Shown: piece after piece, positions 1 through 9,700 of the stretch | Numbering within the stretch: position 1 is the stretch's first letter | Layout of the letters: each line of letters starts with the position of its first letter | DNA from: CAZODA01 sp964578485 | GTDB lineage: Bacteria > Bacteroidota > Bacteroidia > Bacteroidales > Marinilabiliaceae | Length of the DNA: 26,495 nucleotides | Reading direction: 5' to 3' | Assembly (NCBI GenBank): GCA_964578485.1 | Contig: CAZODA010000045.1 | Span: 1-26,495 of the forward strand | Notes under the pieces: generated by a model | Database searches by the model: none | The model's input: only the letters and a program-made list of their open reading frames with translations | Told to the model about the DNA's origin: nothing | Program-made: the position numbers and the translations under genes

Positions 1-2385
1 ATTAGATGTCGGTAGTTTTTTTAGCAAACGCACTTTAAAGACTCCACCTGCTATGTTATAAGGTAAGCATTCAAATTTAACTGTAATTGATTCTTTTCCT
101 TCGAGCATTGATTCAGGAATATCATATTCCACATTAACAAACTCGCTAACATTCCATTTATTAACAATATTTTCTGTTATCAACAATTCGTCATCAATCA
201 ATATATTAAATTTTCTATTTCCACCTTCATTCCCCCAATATCTAACCATCAATGACAAATCTGTTCTATTTTCGGTAAGAAGATTATAACTAAACCATCC
301 ATCATCTATTGCGTCTCTCCAACCCTCTTCATAATGGTATCCCGACCTTGAATTTTTAGTTTTCATTAGATGGTCAACTTCAGGTTGCTGCTCTGCAGGA
401 CTTACCATATCCACGGTTCTCTCTTCCAATAATAAAAACTCTTTCTCTTTTTCATCCAATTCAGAAATATATTTTTCATATTCATCTTGACTTAAGGACA
501 ACCAATACATTAAATATCTACTGTCATGGATTGAAAAAAACGGCTCAAAAATCAACTCTTTATCCTTCTCTTTTTCAAAGATATTTTCGGCCTTAAATTT
601 TAGTTTTTCTCCTTCCACAGTCTGCATCTGATTTAATCTCATTTCAATCTCTTCTATGGTAGCAATTGAAAAAGGTGATTCTACCAGTGGAAGTAATCTT
701 CCATGGGCAATGTGTGACCATCTTCCATCGTCAGCTATTAAACCATCTAAACTTTCCTCTCCGGTTTTTACAGCTAATAAAATTGGTCCATATAATACGG
801 AGATATAATTAGGAACATTTGGCAAACGGCTTATAGTATGTCTCATAGGAGTCTTAATAGTTATAACATCACCATCATTCCAAGTTTCATTTATTTCAAT
901 ATAATTAGATGGATTTGAATTGTTTCCATAGTTCGTTCCATTAAAAACAACTTCCATTTCATTATTTTGCACCCACCAAGGATGCCGAATCATCAGTTTA
1001 GCCTGAGTTGGATTATCAACATTAATTGTAATAACAATTTCATCTTCAAAAGGGAATTGTGTGTTTTGGGTAATTCTAATACCTTTTTCTTTCCAGTTGA
1101 GAATAGATGCCACAAAAAGATTAATAAAGAGTTCATCATTATTGTGTGCATAAATCATTTCAGCATATTTACCATGATTTTCCATGCCTGTACCTACACA
1201 ACACCACATGGCTTGGTTAGGCGCTGAATAGACTCTATAGTGTCTGGGACGAGCAGAAGTAAAATATACATATCCTCCATGCCCGGGATGTTGAGAAGAT
1301 AAGATATGATTAAACATAGCTCTTTCATAAAAATCCATATATTTCACATCACCTGTCTGACGGTATAGACCTGCTGAGAGTTTCAGCATATTATTGGTAT
1401 TACATGTTTCCGGTCCTTCTCTTTCTTCAGTATAGCTAATACAATCATCTTTAGACGGAAAGTGTTCACGTCTGCTATTTCCTCCAAAAGATAGTGACCG
1501 ATTATTTACAACAGTTGACCAAAAGAAAGAAGCTGCTTTAAAGTAATCATTATCATTAGAAACTTCAGACACTCTCTGGTATCCAACTGCTTTAGGCACT
1601 TGAGTATTTGCATGAATATTATCAAGATTATCTATACCATTCAACATACTATCGAATAGAAACTTATGAGAAAATCGTTTAGCTGTCTGTAAATATTTTT
1701 GCTCCCCATTTATTTTATAAGCATCTGCATACACCTCATTCATACCTCCAAACTCATTACCAAGCATCCCCTCCATTTCATTATCATTTAAATTACTAAT
1801 GATATCAATTCCCCAATCACAAAGTTCAAGAAACATAACTTTTGCTAATTCATTATCTGCATAATACCAAGCATCTCGGAGTCCTGCAAAAGTTTTATGA
1901 ATATTATACCACGGCACCCAATATGACCAAACAACGCCCCAATCACGATTTTTAATACGTGTCCAAAGCTCATCTCCATTAGGAATTCCTCCGACATAAC
2001 CATTGCCATGTGCATCTTGACAACGTTTCAACTCTGAAACGAAATAATCTATCCTGCTTTTTATCTCTAAATTTCCTGTTGATGCATAATGAATTGCTAA
2101 GGCCGATAAATAATGGCCTCCAATGTGACCATCCAAATCTATCCAATTTTCAAAACTTTCTGCTTTAGGTTCTAATCCTGCTTCCTTCAAAAAGGGTGCT
2201 AAAAGTCTGTCGATATTATATTCTAAAAGCACTTCTGAATTTAAATCTTGTGCATGTTTAAATATACCATCTAACAACTCAACATCGGTCAAAGAAAAAC
2301 TTTTATCATATAATTCACTTTGAGCTGTTAATTTTACAAAGCAAAGTGAAAATAAAACTATTGAATATAACACACTCTTTTTCAT
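1..2385 (-). CDS. GH127/GH146-type beta-L-arabinofuranosidase (DUF1680), C-terminus cut by window edge
   Basis: The frame opens at an ATG at 2383-2385 and stays open for 795 codons to base 1, so only the very end is missing. A signal peptide (MKKSVLYSIVLF..., ending near TAQS) predicts export. The family removes terminal beta-L-arabinofuranose using a zinc-bound cysteine nucleophile. The expected residues are visible: GPETC gives E326 and C328, and MWCC gives C395 and C396. These match the Glu-x-Cys and Cys-Cys zinc site of the founding Bifidobacterium enzyme. E307 in the RREHF motif is the likely acid/base. The N-terminal motifs DRLLAPF and GHIGGHYLSAL are typical of the (alpha/alpha)6 barrel. 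A C-terminal beta-sandwich runs from about residue 680 and reads AGGVFKVRLLKK near the edge. It is the last visible gene of the unit that begins at 6586, 114 bp after the GH43-CBM6 gene. Family GH127 and GH146 cannot be separated by eye. Confidence 0.9.
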   Translation of the reverse strand, partial: MKKSVLYSIVLFSLCFVKLTAQSELYDKSFSLTDVELLDGIFKHAQDLNSEVLLEYNIDRLLAPFLKEAGLEPKAESFENWIDLDGHIGGHYLSALAIHYASTGNLEIKSRIDYFVSELKRCQDAHGNGYVGGIPNGDELWTRIKNRDWGVVWSYWVPWYNIHKTFAGLRDAWYYADNELAKVMFLELCDWGIDIISNLNDNEMEGMLGNEFGGMNEVYADAYKINGEQKYLQTAKRFSHKFLFDSMLNGIDNLDNIHANTQVPKAVGYQRVSEVSNDNDYFKAASFFWSTVVNNRSLSFGGNSRREHFPSKDDCISYTEEREGPETCNTNNMLKLSAGLYRQTGDVKYMDFYERAMFNHILSSQHPGHGGYVYFTSARPRHYRVYSAPNQAMWCCVGTGMENHGKYAEMIYAHNNDELFINLFVASILNWKEKGIRITQNTQFPFEDEIVITINVDNPTQAKLMIRHPWWVQNNEMEVVFNGTNYGNNSNPSNYIEINETWNDGDVITIKTPMRHTISRLPNVPNYISVLYGPILLAVKTGEESLDGLIADDGRWSHIAHGRLLPLVESPFSIATIEEIEMRLNQMQTVEGEKLKFKAENIFEKEKDKELIFEPFFSIHDSRYLMYWLSLSQDEYEKYISELDEKEKEFLLLEERTVDMVSPAEQQPEVDHLMKTKNSRSGYHYEEGWRDAIDDGWFSYNLLTENRTDLSLMVRYWGNEGGNRKFNILIDDELLITENIVNKWNVSEFVNVEYDIPESMLEGKESITVKFECLPYNIAGGVFKVRLLKKLPTSN

Positions 2386-2417
2386 ATCTTTTAAAATATA
2401 GTTATTATCGACTAATA

Positions 2418-2437
2418 AAATCTGTGGTGACAGATTT
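2418..2437 (-). terminator. weak hairpin between GH43-CBM6 and GH127-type genes
   Basis: AAATCTG and CAGATTT form a 7-bp stem around a 6-base loop. On the minus strand the hairpin is followed by TTTTATTAG. It lies in the 114-bp gap between the two genes. It could be a weak terminator, a processing site or chance in AT-rich DNA. The rest of this gap shows nothing I can name. Confidence 0.3.
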
Positions 2438-2499
2438 GAAGACATAATAGACTTTAAATGCTATTCTTATACTTTTAAACATTTAATTAAAGAAACTTA

Positions 2500-5022
2500 T
2501 TATCTGTTTATATATATCTTCTCATTTCCAATTATATATAAGCCATTAGGCAACTCATTTATCACGGAATTTTTATTGACTTTTTCGCGAATTTTTATTC
2601 CCATAATCGTATAAACATCCACTAAATTGCTTTTGGAATTATAATTAGTTGAAATATAAGTTTCTTCTTCAATAGGCTTGTGACCATCATCACTTAAAAA
2701 AACACGACTTAATTTGATTGCTGCACCCCCAAATGACCAAAAACCAACTATATAGATATGTGAAGGATTACATTTTACAAATGCATCATCCTTCTTCTTA
2801 GTCATTTTGTCCAGTTCTACTACAACTCTCAAATTATCACCAAAATCATAAATTGCCGGTTCTGTCCAATAATTATTTTCATCAAATAATCTAAATGATA
2901 ATCCACTGCTTTGTCTTTCAGCTAACTCAATAATTAAGAACTTATAATTTGACAAATCAATTCCATCCTCATATATCCAGCCAGCAAACCCATATTGTCC
3001 GGTAATTAAAGTTTTTGTAGCCTCATCAAAAGTACCTTCTGCCCATATAGAAGGATTAAATCCTCTGCTAATTGATAAAGGAAAAGTTTCAACATTTACA
3101 TTTAGTTTAATTGATAATTCATTTCCTATAGCATCTCCAAAACTTATTGTAATAGTTGCATAACCGTCGGATAGAGCCACTACACCATTATGATTTGCAA
3201 AAGCTACCTTGTTATTATCAGAACTATAATTAACACCATTAGTTACATCTACAACATTGTTATCCATATATTCTGCTTGTATCGTAAATGGCAAAGTAGT
3301 ACCTGGGAGCATATGGATATTATTTATGTCTTCAATGTCGATAAGCAGCTTTTTTAGGGTTATTTCTTCAAGCATATCTTTAACAAGTACTTTTATAATA
3401 TCTACGCAGTTTTCATAGCTTATAATAATATCTGTTTCTCCATAATTCTTGGCTGTTATAACTCCATCTTCTATAGTTACTATTTTATCATTTACTATTT
3501 CAATATTAACCAAGGCAGTTACATCAAACTCTTCTCCATCGGCATAAACAGCTTTAACATTAAAATTTATTGTATTTACACCATCATCTAGATCGATTTT
3601 AAATCCGGATGTTGTTGCATTAATTCCGATAATTTCTTTTTCTTTTTTTTCAGTAAATATCCAACTATCAAAATTAAATAACAGCTCTTCAATTGGGTCT
3701 CCTTTAAAAATGAAGTAAATATCATGTAGCCCTTTTACATTTTCAACTTTTGTTATTTTTTCTATCCACTCATCCCATCCTCCGGTGTATGATACATTCA
3801 GTTGACCTATTATTTCTCCTTGCAAGTCGTCAATTCTAATTTCAATAATTCCCCCCTTCGAATTTGATGCAACATTGGCAGTAAAAGTAGCTGCACCTTC
3901 ATTTCCAAATTCTACATTTCTAACTCGTATGTAGTCATTATTATCGATATTGGTAACATAAACGCCAACTTTATCACTCTCATTAGTTTTAAGCCCTTCA
4001 GACCAAGCTATTGTCTCTGCTTGATTTTGTTTATAAGGATTTAAAGTTCCAACAGGATCCGGGCCCTCATCTGTTATTACTATTTGTGGTATAGTTCCAT
4101 CTTCATTGTATGTAAACTGTTCTATACAAGTAGCTCTATTAAAACCTCCTCCTCCCGGTAATGCTCCTGTATGATAAAATAAATAAGAGTTGTTTTTATA
4201 ATCAATTATTCCTGGATGATTAGTAAATGCCTTATTAGCATCACTCACAGGCATTATTTTACCTTTATATGTCCATGGACCAACAGCTGTAGAAGCTATA
4301 GAATATGAAATATCCTCCGGTACTCCCCCCGCTGCATATATATTATAGTATAAATCACCTCTTTTGTAAACCCATGGTGCTTCTTCAAATTTTGGTCCAA
4401 AGCCATCAATTATACTTTGTGGTATAATTTTTCCTTCGCCATAAGTTCCCAATGGAATGATATCAACTATACCAAGTTCTTCATCATAAGAAATCATATC
4501 TTCATTTAAGAGAACATATGACAACTTTTGATTTCCCCAGTATAAATAAGCTTGTCCATCATCATCAATAAAAACTGTTGGATCAATATCTCCCATTTCT
4601 CCTGTAGCTATTAGAGGTACACCCAAAGCATCTTCAAAAGGACCGGTAGGACTATCAGAAACAGCCACCCCGATAGCATGCCAATGTCCCGGGTATTCAC
4701 AACTAACATACCAATAAAATTTTCCATTTCGCTCAATACATTGGGCTGCCCATGCAGAATTTTCAGCTGACCATTCAAAATCAGATACTCGAAGAGCTAC
4801 ACCATGATCTGTCCAATTTACCATGTCTTGAGATGAATATACACGCCAATCATTCATAGTAAAATAATGTGCATCATCCTCATCATTTCCTGAATAAAGA
4901 TAAACTATATCATTATATACCATAGGAGCAGGATCCGGGGTGAAATATGTTTGTACTATAGGGTTTTGGCCATATCCAACCAAGGATGTTAATAGTAATA
5001 AAAACAATACTCTCGTTTTCAT
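2500..5022 (-). CDS. secreted GH43 arabinofuranosidase with CBM6, Ig-like domains, FPL/GW domain and C-terminal tail
   Basis: 840 residues with a signal peptide ending near GYGQ. The GH43 five-bladed propeller spans about residues 20-325. Its catalytic residues are D30 (TPDPAP, base), D147 (DIDPTVF, pKa modulator) and E214 (FEEAPWVYK, acid). The motifs YLYSGNDEDD and DWRVYSSQDMVNW resemble arabinoxylan arabinofuranohydrolases of the GH43 subfamily 29 type; this subfamily call is from recall. A CBM6-like module follows (about 330-456, starting near YKQNQAETIAW). Two bacterial Ig-like segments come next (about 463-548 and 555-645). A domain shared with two other proteins here spans 647-778 (FPLS ... 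GFAGW ... VGFWSFGG). The tail at 800-840 (VDVYTIMGIKIRE ... LPNGLYIIGNEK) resembles type IX secretion or sorting signals. Likely role: removal of arabinose side chains from arabinoxylan at or outside the cell surface. Confidence 0.92.
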   Translation of the reverse strand: MKTRVLFLLLLTSLVGYGQNPIVQTYFTPDPAPMVYNDIVYLYSGNDEDDAHYFTMNDWRVYSSQDMVNWTDHGVALRVSDFEWSAENSAWAAQCIERNGKFYWYVSCEYPGHWHAIGVAVSDSPTGPFEDALGVPLIATGEMGDIDPTVFIDDDGQAYLYWGNQKLSYVLLNEDMISYDEELGIVDIIPLGTYGEGKIIPQSIIDGFGPKFEEAPWVYKRGDLYYNIYAAGGVPEDISYSIASTAVGPWTYKGKIMPVSDANKAFTNHPGIIDYKNNSYLFYHTGALPGGGGFNRATCIEQFTYNEDGTIPQIVITDEGPDPVGTLNPYKQNQAETIAWSEGLKTNESDKVGVYVTNIDNNDYIRVRNVEFGNEGAATFTANVASNSKGGIIEIRIDDLQGEIIGQLNVSYTGGWDEWIEKITKVENVKGLHDIYFIFKGDPIEELLFNFDSWIFTEKKEKEIIGINATTSGFKIDLDDGVNTINFNVKAVYADGEEFDVTALVNIEIVNDKIVTIEDGVITAKNYGETDIIISYENCVDIIKVLVKDMLEEITLKKLLIDIEDINNIHMLPGTTLPFTIQAEYMDNNVVDVTNGVNYSSDNNKVAFANHNGVVALSDGYATITISFGDAIGNELSIKLNVNVETFPLSISRGFNPSIWAEGTFDEATKTLITGQYGFAGWIYEDGIDLSNYKFLIIELAERQSSGLSFRLFDENNYWTEPAIYDFGDNLRVVVELDKMTKKKDDAFVKCNPSHIYIVGFWSFGGAAIKLSRVFLSDDGHKPIEEETYISTNYNSKSNLVDVYTIMGIKIREKVNKNSVINELPNGLYIIGNEKIYINR

Positions 5023-5038
5023 TTTTAATTTAAATTTA

Positions 5039-5079
5039 AAAGCTGCTTAGCTTAAATTTTATGATAGCTAAGCAGCTTT
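5039..5079 (-). terminator. 14-bp perfect hairpin between the three-domain protein gene and the GH43-CBM6 gene
   Basis: AAAGCTGCTTAGCT (5039-5052) pairs perfectly with 5066-5079 around a 13-base loop. On the minus strand the hairpin lies 19 bases after the stop codon at 5099 and ends in TTTTAAATTTAAATT, an interrupted T-rich tract. It starts 16 bases before the ATG of the next gene at 5022. The 76-bp gap leaves little room for a new promoter. It may act as a leaky terminator or a 3'-end stabiliser that sets the ratio of the two gene products. Confidence 0.65.
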
Positions 5080-5098
5080 AATTATTCTATTCTTTTAA

Positions 5099-6586
5099 TT
5101 ATTTAATATACACCTTTTCATTTCCTACAATATATAATCCCCGTGGTAAACCCAAAAGAGCTTCTGATCTTCTTATGTTCTCTCTTATTTTAACTCCGGT
5201 TATGGTATAAACATCAACATTTACATCGATCTCAACATTTTTTATTGAAGAAATAAAATCTCCATCAGCTTCTTTTAATGTTACACTTTTCAGTCTTACT
5301 TTTGCTGTTTCTGTTTCTTCATCATCAATCATTAAATAGACCCTTTTAACAGCCATAGCTTCCTCTTTCGTAAACTGATATAAGTCTAAAGAAATTTTAT
5401 TATCAACAAGCTCAGCTTTTACTTCAATAAAATTATCATTAACTGATGTAGCCCCTAAAATTATCTCCGCATCAGTATCTACATTATCAAACTCTGCAAT
5501 CAACACTCCGTAATCACTAAAGTTTTTAGACTCTTCATACTCCCAACCTACTTGTGCTTCATAAAACAATGAAGGCAAAAATGTTATTTGCATACTTAAA
5601 TCTTCTTGCAACTCTGTTATTACAGCAGTATGTCCATATAAAGGTTGAATATCAATTAATGAGAAATCTGATTCCTCAATATTGACCAAATATGCGCCTT
5701 TTACATTAAATCTTGCTGTTTCATAATTTTGATCCCACACCCAGATACTTACTCTTTCAATTGCTTTTAGCTGTTGTTCATGAAATTGTGATAAATTCAC
5801 TATAAGCTGATTTGCAGTTTGCGGTGCACGATTTTTCACCTCTTTTATAGCATTAAACTCCTGTGACGATTCTACAATAAGCTCAAAATCAGCATTAACA
5901 CTAATAGGATCAACATTAACAATTAAATGAGTATATCCGGTAAAATCAGCATTATTATTTTTAAAATCCCATCCGGATTGTGAAGCCCAAGGGTCGGCGG
6001 GAAGATATGTTATTTCAACAAGTCCTTGTTCATGTTGATAATTCACGTCAAGAGCAGTATTTCCGTGAAGCGCCCCCAATGCAAACAATGGGAAATATGA
6101 ATCATCGTTTACTAAGCTAGCTCCTTTTACTTTAAACACAGCAGTTGCATCATCCGGATCCCAAACCATATTACTAACTTTTTCAATTGAAGCTAACTGC
6201 TCAGGAGTAAATGCTCTAAGATCAATTACAGCAGATTTTGCTGTTGGCGGGACACTTTTTGAAAGTGTTTTTTTCCCATCAACCTCCACAGTTGATTCTA
6301 CTGAGAACTCAAAATTGCCATTTGCACTAACAGACTCAAAATCAATAAGCAAATGAGTAAACCCGTTAAAATCTTTTGGATTGGAATCAAAGCCCCAACC
6401 GGCTTGTGTCATCCATGGAGCTTCCGGTTTATAAGTAACCAGTACAAATTCGTCACCTTCGGTATATTCTATTTCAACCTCGGTATGAAATTCATATAAA
6501 ATCCCAAAATCTGATAGAGGAAAATCATAAGCTTTAGCGCCCATAAAAAGGACTAATAGCATGTTTATAAGTAATAGTTTCTTCAT
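5099..6586 (-). CDS. secreted protein of three tandem FPL/GW domains with C-terminal tail, no catalytic module
   Basis: 495 residues with a signal peptide ending near GAKA. I do not recognise the whole protein from any named family. It is built from three similar units, at about residues 22-163, 165-307 and 308-443. Each starts with FPL or FSL. Each then has a Q-x-GW core (QAGWGF, QSGWDF, QVGWEY), a hydrophobic strand (THLLIDF, THLIVNV, GVLIAEF), a V/I-x-L-x-x-F segment and an ending of the KVKGASL or RLKSVTL type. The layout matches the single C-terminal domain of the GH43-CBM6 and GH5-GH43 enzymes in this locus. The tail at 450-495 (VDVYTITGVKIRE ... LPRGLYIVGNEKVYIK) matches theirs too. 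Inference: a surface or secreted glycan-binding or scaffolding protein. It is the first gene of the unit and lies directly after the regulator gene. Confidence 0.85.
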   Translation of the reverse strand: MKKLLLINMLLVLFMGAKAYDFPLSDFGILYEFHTEVEIEYTEGDEFVLVTYKPEAPWMTQAGWGFDSNPKDFNGFTHLLIDFESVSANGNFEFSVESTVEVDGKKTLSKSVPPTAKSAVIDLRAFTPEQLASIEKVSNMVWDPDDATAVFKVKGASLVNDDSYFPLFALGALHGNTALDVNYQHEQGLVEITYLPADPWASQSGWDFKNNNADFTGYTHLIVNVDPISVNADFELIVESSQEFNAIKEVKNRAPQTANQLIVNLSQFHEQQLKAIERVSIWVWDQNYETARFNVKGAYLVNIEESDFSLIDIQPLYGHTAVITELQEDLSMQITFLPSLFYEAQVGWEYEESKNFSDYGVLIAEFDNVDTDAEIILGATSVNDNFIEVKAELVDNKISLDLYQFTKEEAMAVKRVYLMIDDEETETAKVRLKSVTLKEADGDFISSIKNVEIDVNVDVYTITGVKIRENIRRSEALLGLPRGLYIVGNEKVYIK

Positions 6587-6617
6587 AATAGTTCTGTTTT
6601 TTAGTTATTTAATCACT

Positions 6618-6625
6618 CAAAACTA
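6618..6625 (-). promoter_or_regulatory. possible Bacteroidota -7 element upstream of the three-domain protein gene
   Basis: TAGTTTTG on the minus strand fits the TAnnTTTG consensus of Bacteroidota promoters. It lies 32 bases before the ATG at 6586. I see no good TTTG element at the usual -33 distance. A TGTCTAAT sequence (minus strand, 6675-6682) further upstream resembles motifs before two other units. This is a tentative call in a 144-bp AT-rich gap. Confidence 0.3.
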
Positions 6626-6730
6626 TTCAAAAGCAACTATTAACATTTGTGATATTAGATCTCGTATTTACATTATTAGACAAATATTAAAGAACTTTTA
6701 ACTTAATATTTTTCAACTAAGAAGTACAAT

Positions 6731-9700
6731 TTAATTTAGAAGTTCAGATGGTGGAACACCAAAATGTTTTTTAAAAGCATAACTAAAATAGCCAACGCTT
6801 GAAAAACCGGCTAAATCACTTACTTCTGTAACATTATATTTTCCTGTTTTCAATAATTCCACCGAATAATTTAACCTTATAGATCTTATAAAATCTACCG
6901 GAGAAAGATCTGCCAAAGATTTCAATTTTTTATATAAAAGTGATGGGCTGACATTCATTTCTGCGGCAAAATCATCTTTTAAAAACTCTGTATTTGAAAT
7001 ATTATCATTAACTACTTCAATAGCTTTTTTTACAAATTCATCATTATGCTCATTTTTGAATATCGATTTTTCTTTAAAATTTTGCTTATTGATTAAAGAA
7101 AGGGTTTCTTCTTTTTTCTTTTCTCTGTTTTTTAAAACATTATTTATTCTATGCATTAAAACTTGCACGCTAAAAGGCTTTGTAATATAGTCTTCAGCAC
7201 CTAATCCCAAACCCTCTAATTCCTGTGTTTTATCTGAAAGGGCTGTTAAAAGAATAATAGGTATATGTGAAGTTTCTGCAGTGTTTTTTATTATTCTGCA
7301 TAAATCGAAGCCATCCATATTCGGCATCATAATATCAGATATAATTAAATCAGGCTCATTATCTTTAATAATATTCCAAGCAATTTCCCCATCATTTGCT
7401 TTAGAAATATTATAATTTTCAGATAGTGCATGAGATAAAAAGTTTTGTAATTCTTTATTGTCTTCTACAATCAACAAATTTAACTTATCTTTTTTTGCCT
7501 CTATTTCAATGTTTTGAAATGCCTCTTCTATATCTACATAACTAATATCTTCATAAGTATTTATATTTGCTTCAATGACATTTTGATCTACCTCTTTATA
7601 TGGAACAAAAATTTCAAATTTTGTCCCTTCACCTTCCTTACTATATAGTTCAACATTTCCACCATGCATAGTAACATGTTTCTTAACTATGAGCAATCCT
7701 ATTCCCGAGCCGATAAGTTTAGAATTTACTTTATTTTCTGCTCTGTAGAAGTCTTGAAAAAGCTTTTTTTGAGCTTTTTCCGAAATTCCTATTCCATAAT
7801 CTTCTACTTCCAATTTCCAACCTGAATTATCACAAAAAAGCCTTATATCAATAAAATTGTTTTTATTGGAATATTTGATGGCATTGGAAATTAAATTATC
7901 AATAGCTTTTTCAATCTTCATCGCATCAATAGCAGAATAATATTTATCAACATTTGCAACATAATTAATTTTAATATTTGCCTTTTTTGCTAGAGCTTCT
8001 ATTATCGATTTTCTTAAAGCTACCAATTCTACTATATCGACCATAGACAAGAAAAGCTGTTCTTTTCCTATATCAGCTTTCTGAAAATCTAATAATTGTG
8101 TTGTTACATGAACCAATCTTTTTGATTGATCTAATGCTAACCTCAAATAATAATCAGCTTCAACCGGTAAATTCTGAAATCTTCCTATCTCATCAATTGG
8201 TGCAGAGATTAATGTTAAAGATGTTCGTAAGTCATGCGCAATATTTGTGAAGAAATCAATTTTATCTTTCGCATGCTTTTGTTTTAGCTGGTTTATATAT
8301 GTTTTAATAGCCAAAAACAATATTACTGTGAAAAATATTATTCCTAAGCCTGTGAACCAAGCAGTTTTCCAAAATGGAGGTTTTACAATAAATTTAATCT
8401 CCCTTGTATCAATAATTTGTGATAATGACAAATCATACATTTTAATTGACAAGTTAAATTTACCAACCGGTATGTGAGCATAACTAATTGTTGGATTACT
8501 GCTTGGTAAAGTCCATTCTTTATCAACTCCTTGCAATTTCCATGAAAACTTGGCTTTATCATAAGATAGTCCACCTACTGCATGTAAATCCAATGAAATT
8601 GTGTTTTGATCATAATTTAACTTGATATTTTCATGCAAATTTACTTCAGTATTATTTAAAATTTTCGGGATTTCTCTAATAGAAACACCTGAGATTGTAA
8701 TATCTTGAATAAATATTTTTCCCTTAGACATTAGCTGAGCTAAATTATTTGGATTAAATAATAAAGCACCATTATTTGTTCCAAATATTAAATTCCCATC
8801 ATTCAACAAAATACTTGCTCCGATATTATATGCATTATATGACTCAACTATCGATGAACTTTTTATTACTAATGAATCACCCTCTTGTTTGAGTTGAGCC
8901 AATCCACTTTCGGTTCCTCCCCACAAAAATTCATCCTTTTTAACAATGCTGTTTATAAAATTTGAAGGCAGGCCATCTTTTATAGAAAAATCTATAAATT
9001 CCTTAGTATTAAAATCATATTTTAACAATCCATTTCCTCCGGTTGCAACCCACATTATGTTGCCATCTATTACAATATCTTGTGCTATCTGATCTACTAA
9101 AACATACTCATACTCTTCAGTTTCTTTATCTAAAATAAGAATTCCGTAGGTGCAAAGAAGCAATATCTTTCCTGGGGCAAGCTCTTGAAATGCTTGTACA
9201 GGTTGACTAGGATATCTTTTAAATGTTTTTTCTTTTACTTTATAACACAAAACATCGCCTACGGTTGTTCCACCAACCCACATATCGCCTTGACTATCTT
9301 TAAAAATATCAAAAATAAACTTACCTGTATATCCATCCCGTTTATTTTCAATATTATATATTGACACTTCTTTTTTTGTAAGAATATCTATAACATAAAT
9401 ACCCGTTGAGTATGAGCCTGCCCAAATCTGTTTGTTGTTATCTTCACAAACTGTTAGAAAAGTATTAGATTGCTCAGATTCTGAATGATAAAAATCATCC
9501 CACTTGTTAGTTTTTCTATTCCAACAGCTTATTCCATTATCTGTTGCAAACCATATATTCCCTTCACTATCTTCTAAAACATCATTGACATTATTATTAA
9601 CTAAGGAATTCTCTGTATTTATTTGATGCTTTATTAATGTAACTGTCGGAATGTTTTGTTCGCTATAACATAAACCGCCACTATAAGTAGCAATCCAAAT

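Noticed and set aside
967..1227. Plus-strand open frame of 86 codons
   Set aside because: It overlaps the zinc-site region of the GH127-type enzyme in the opposite direction and looks random.
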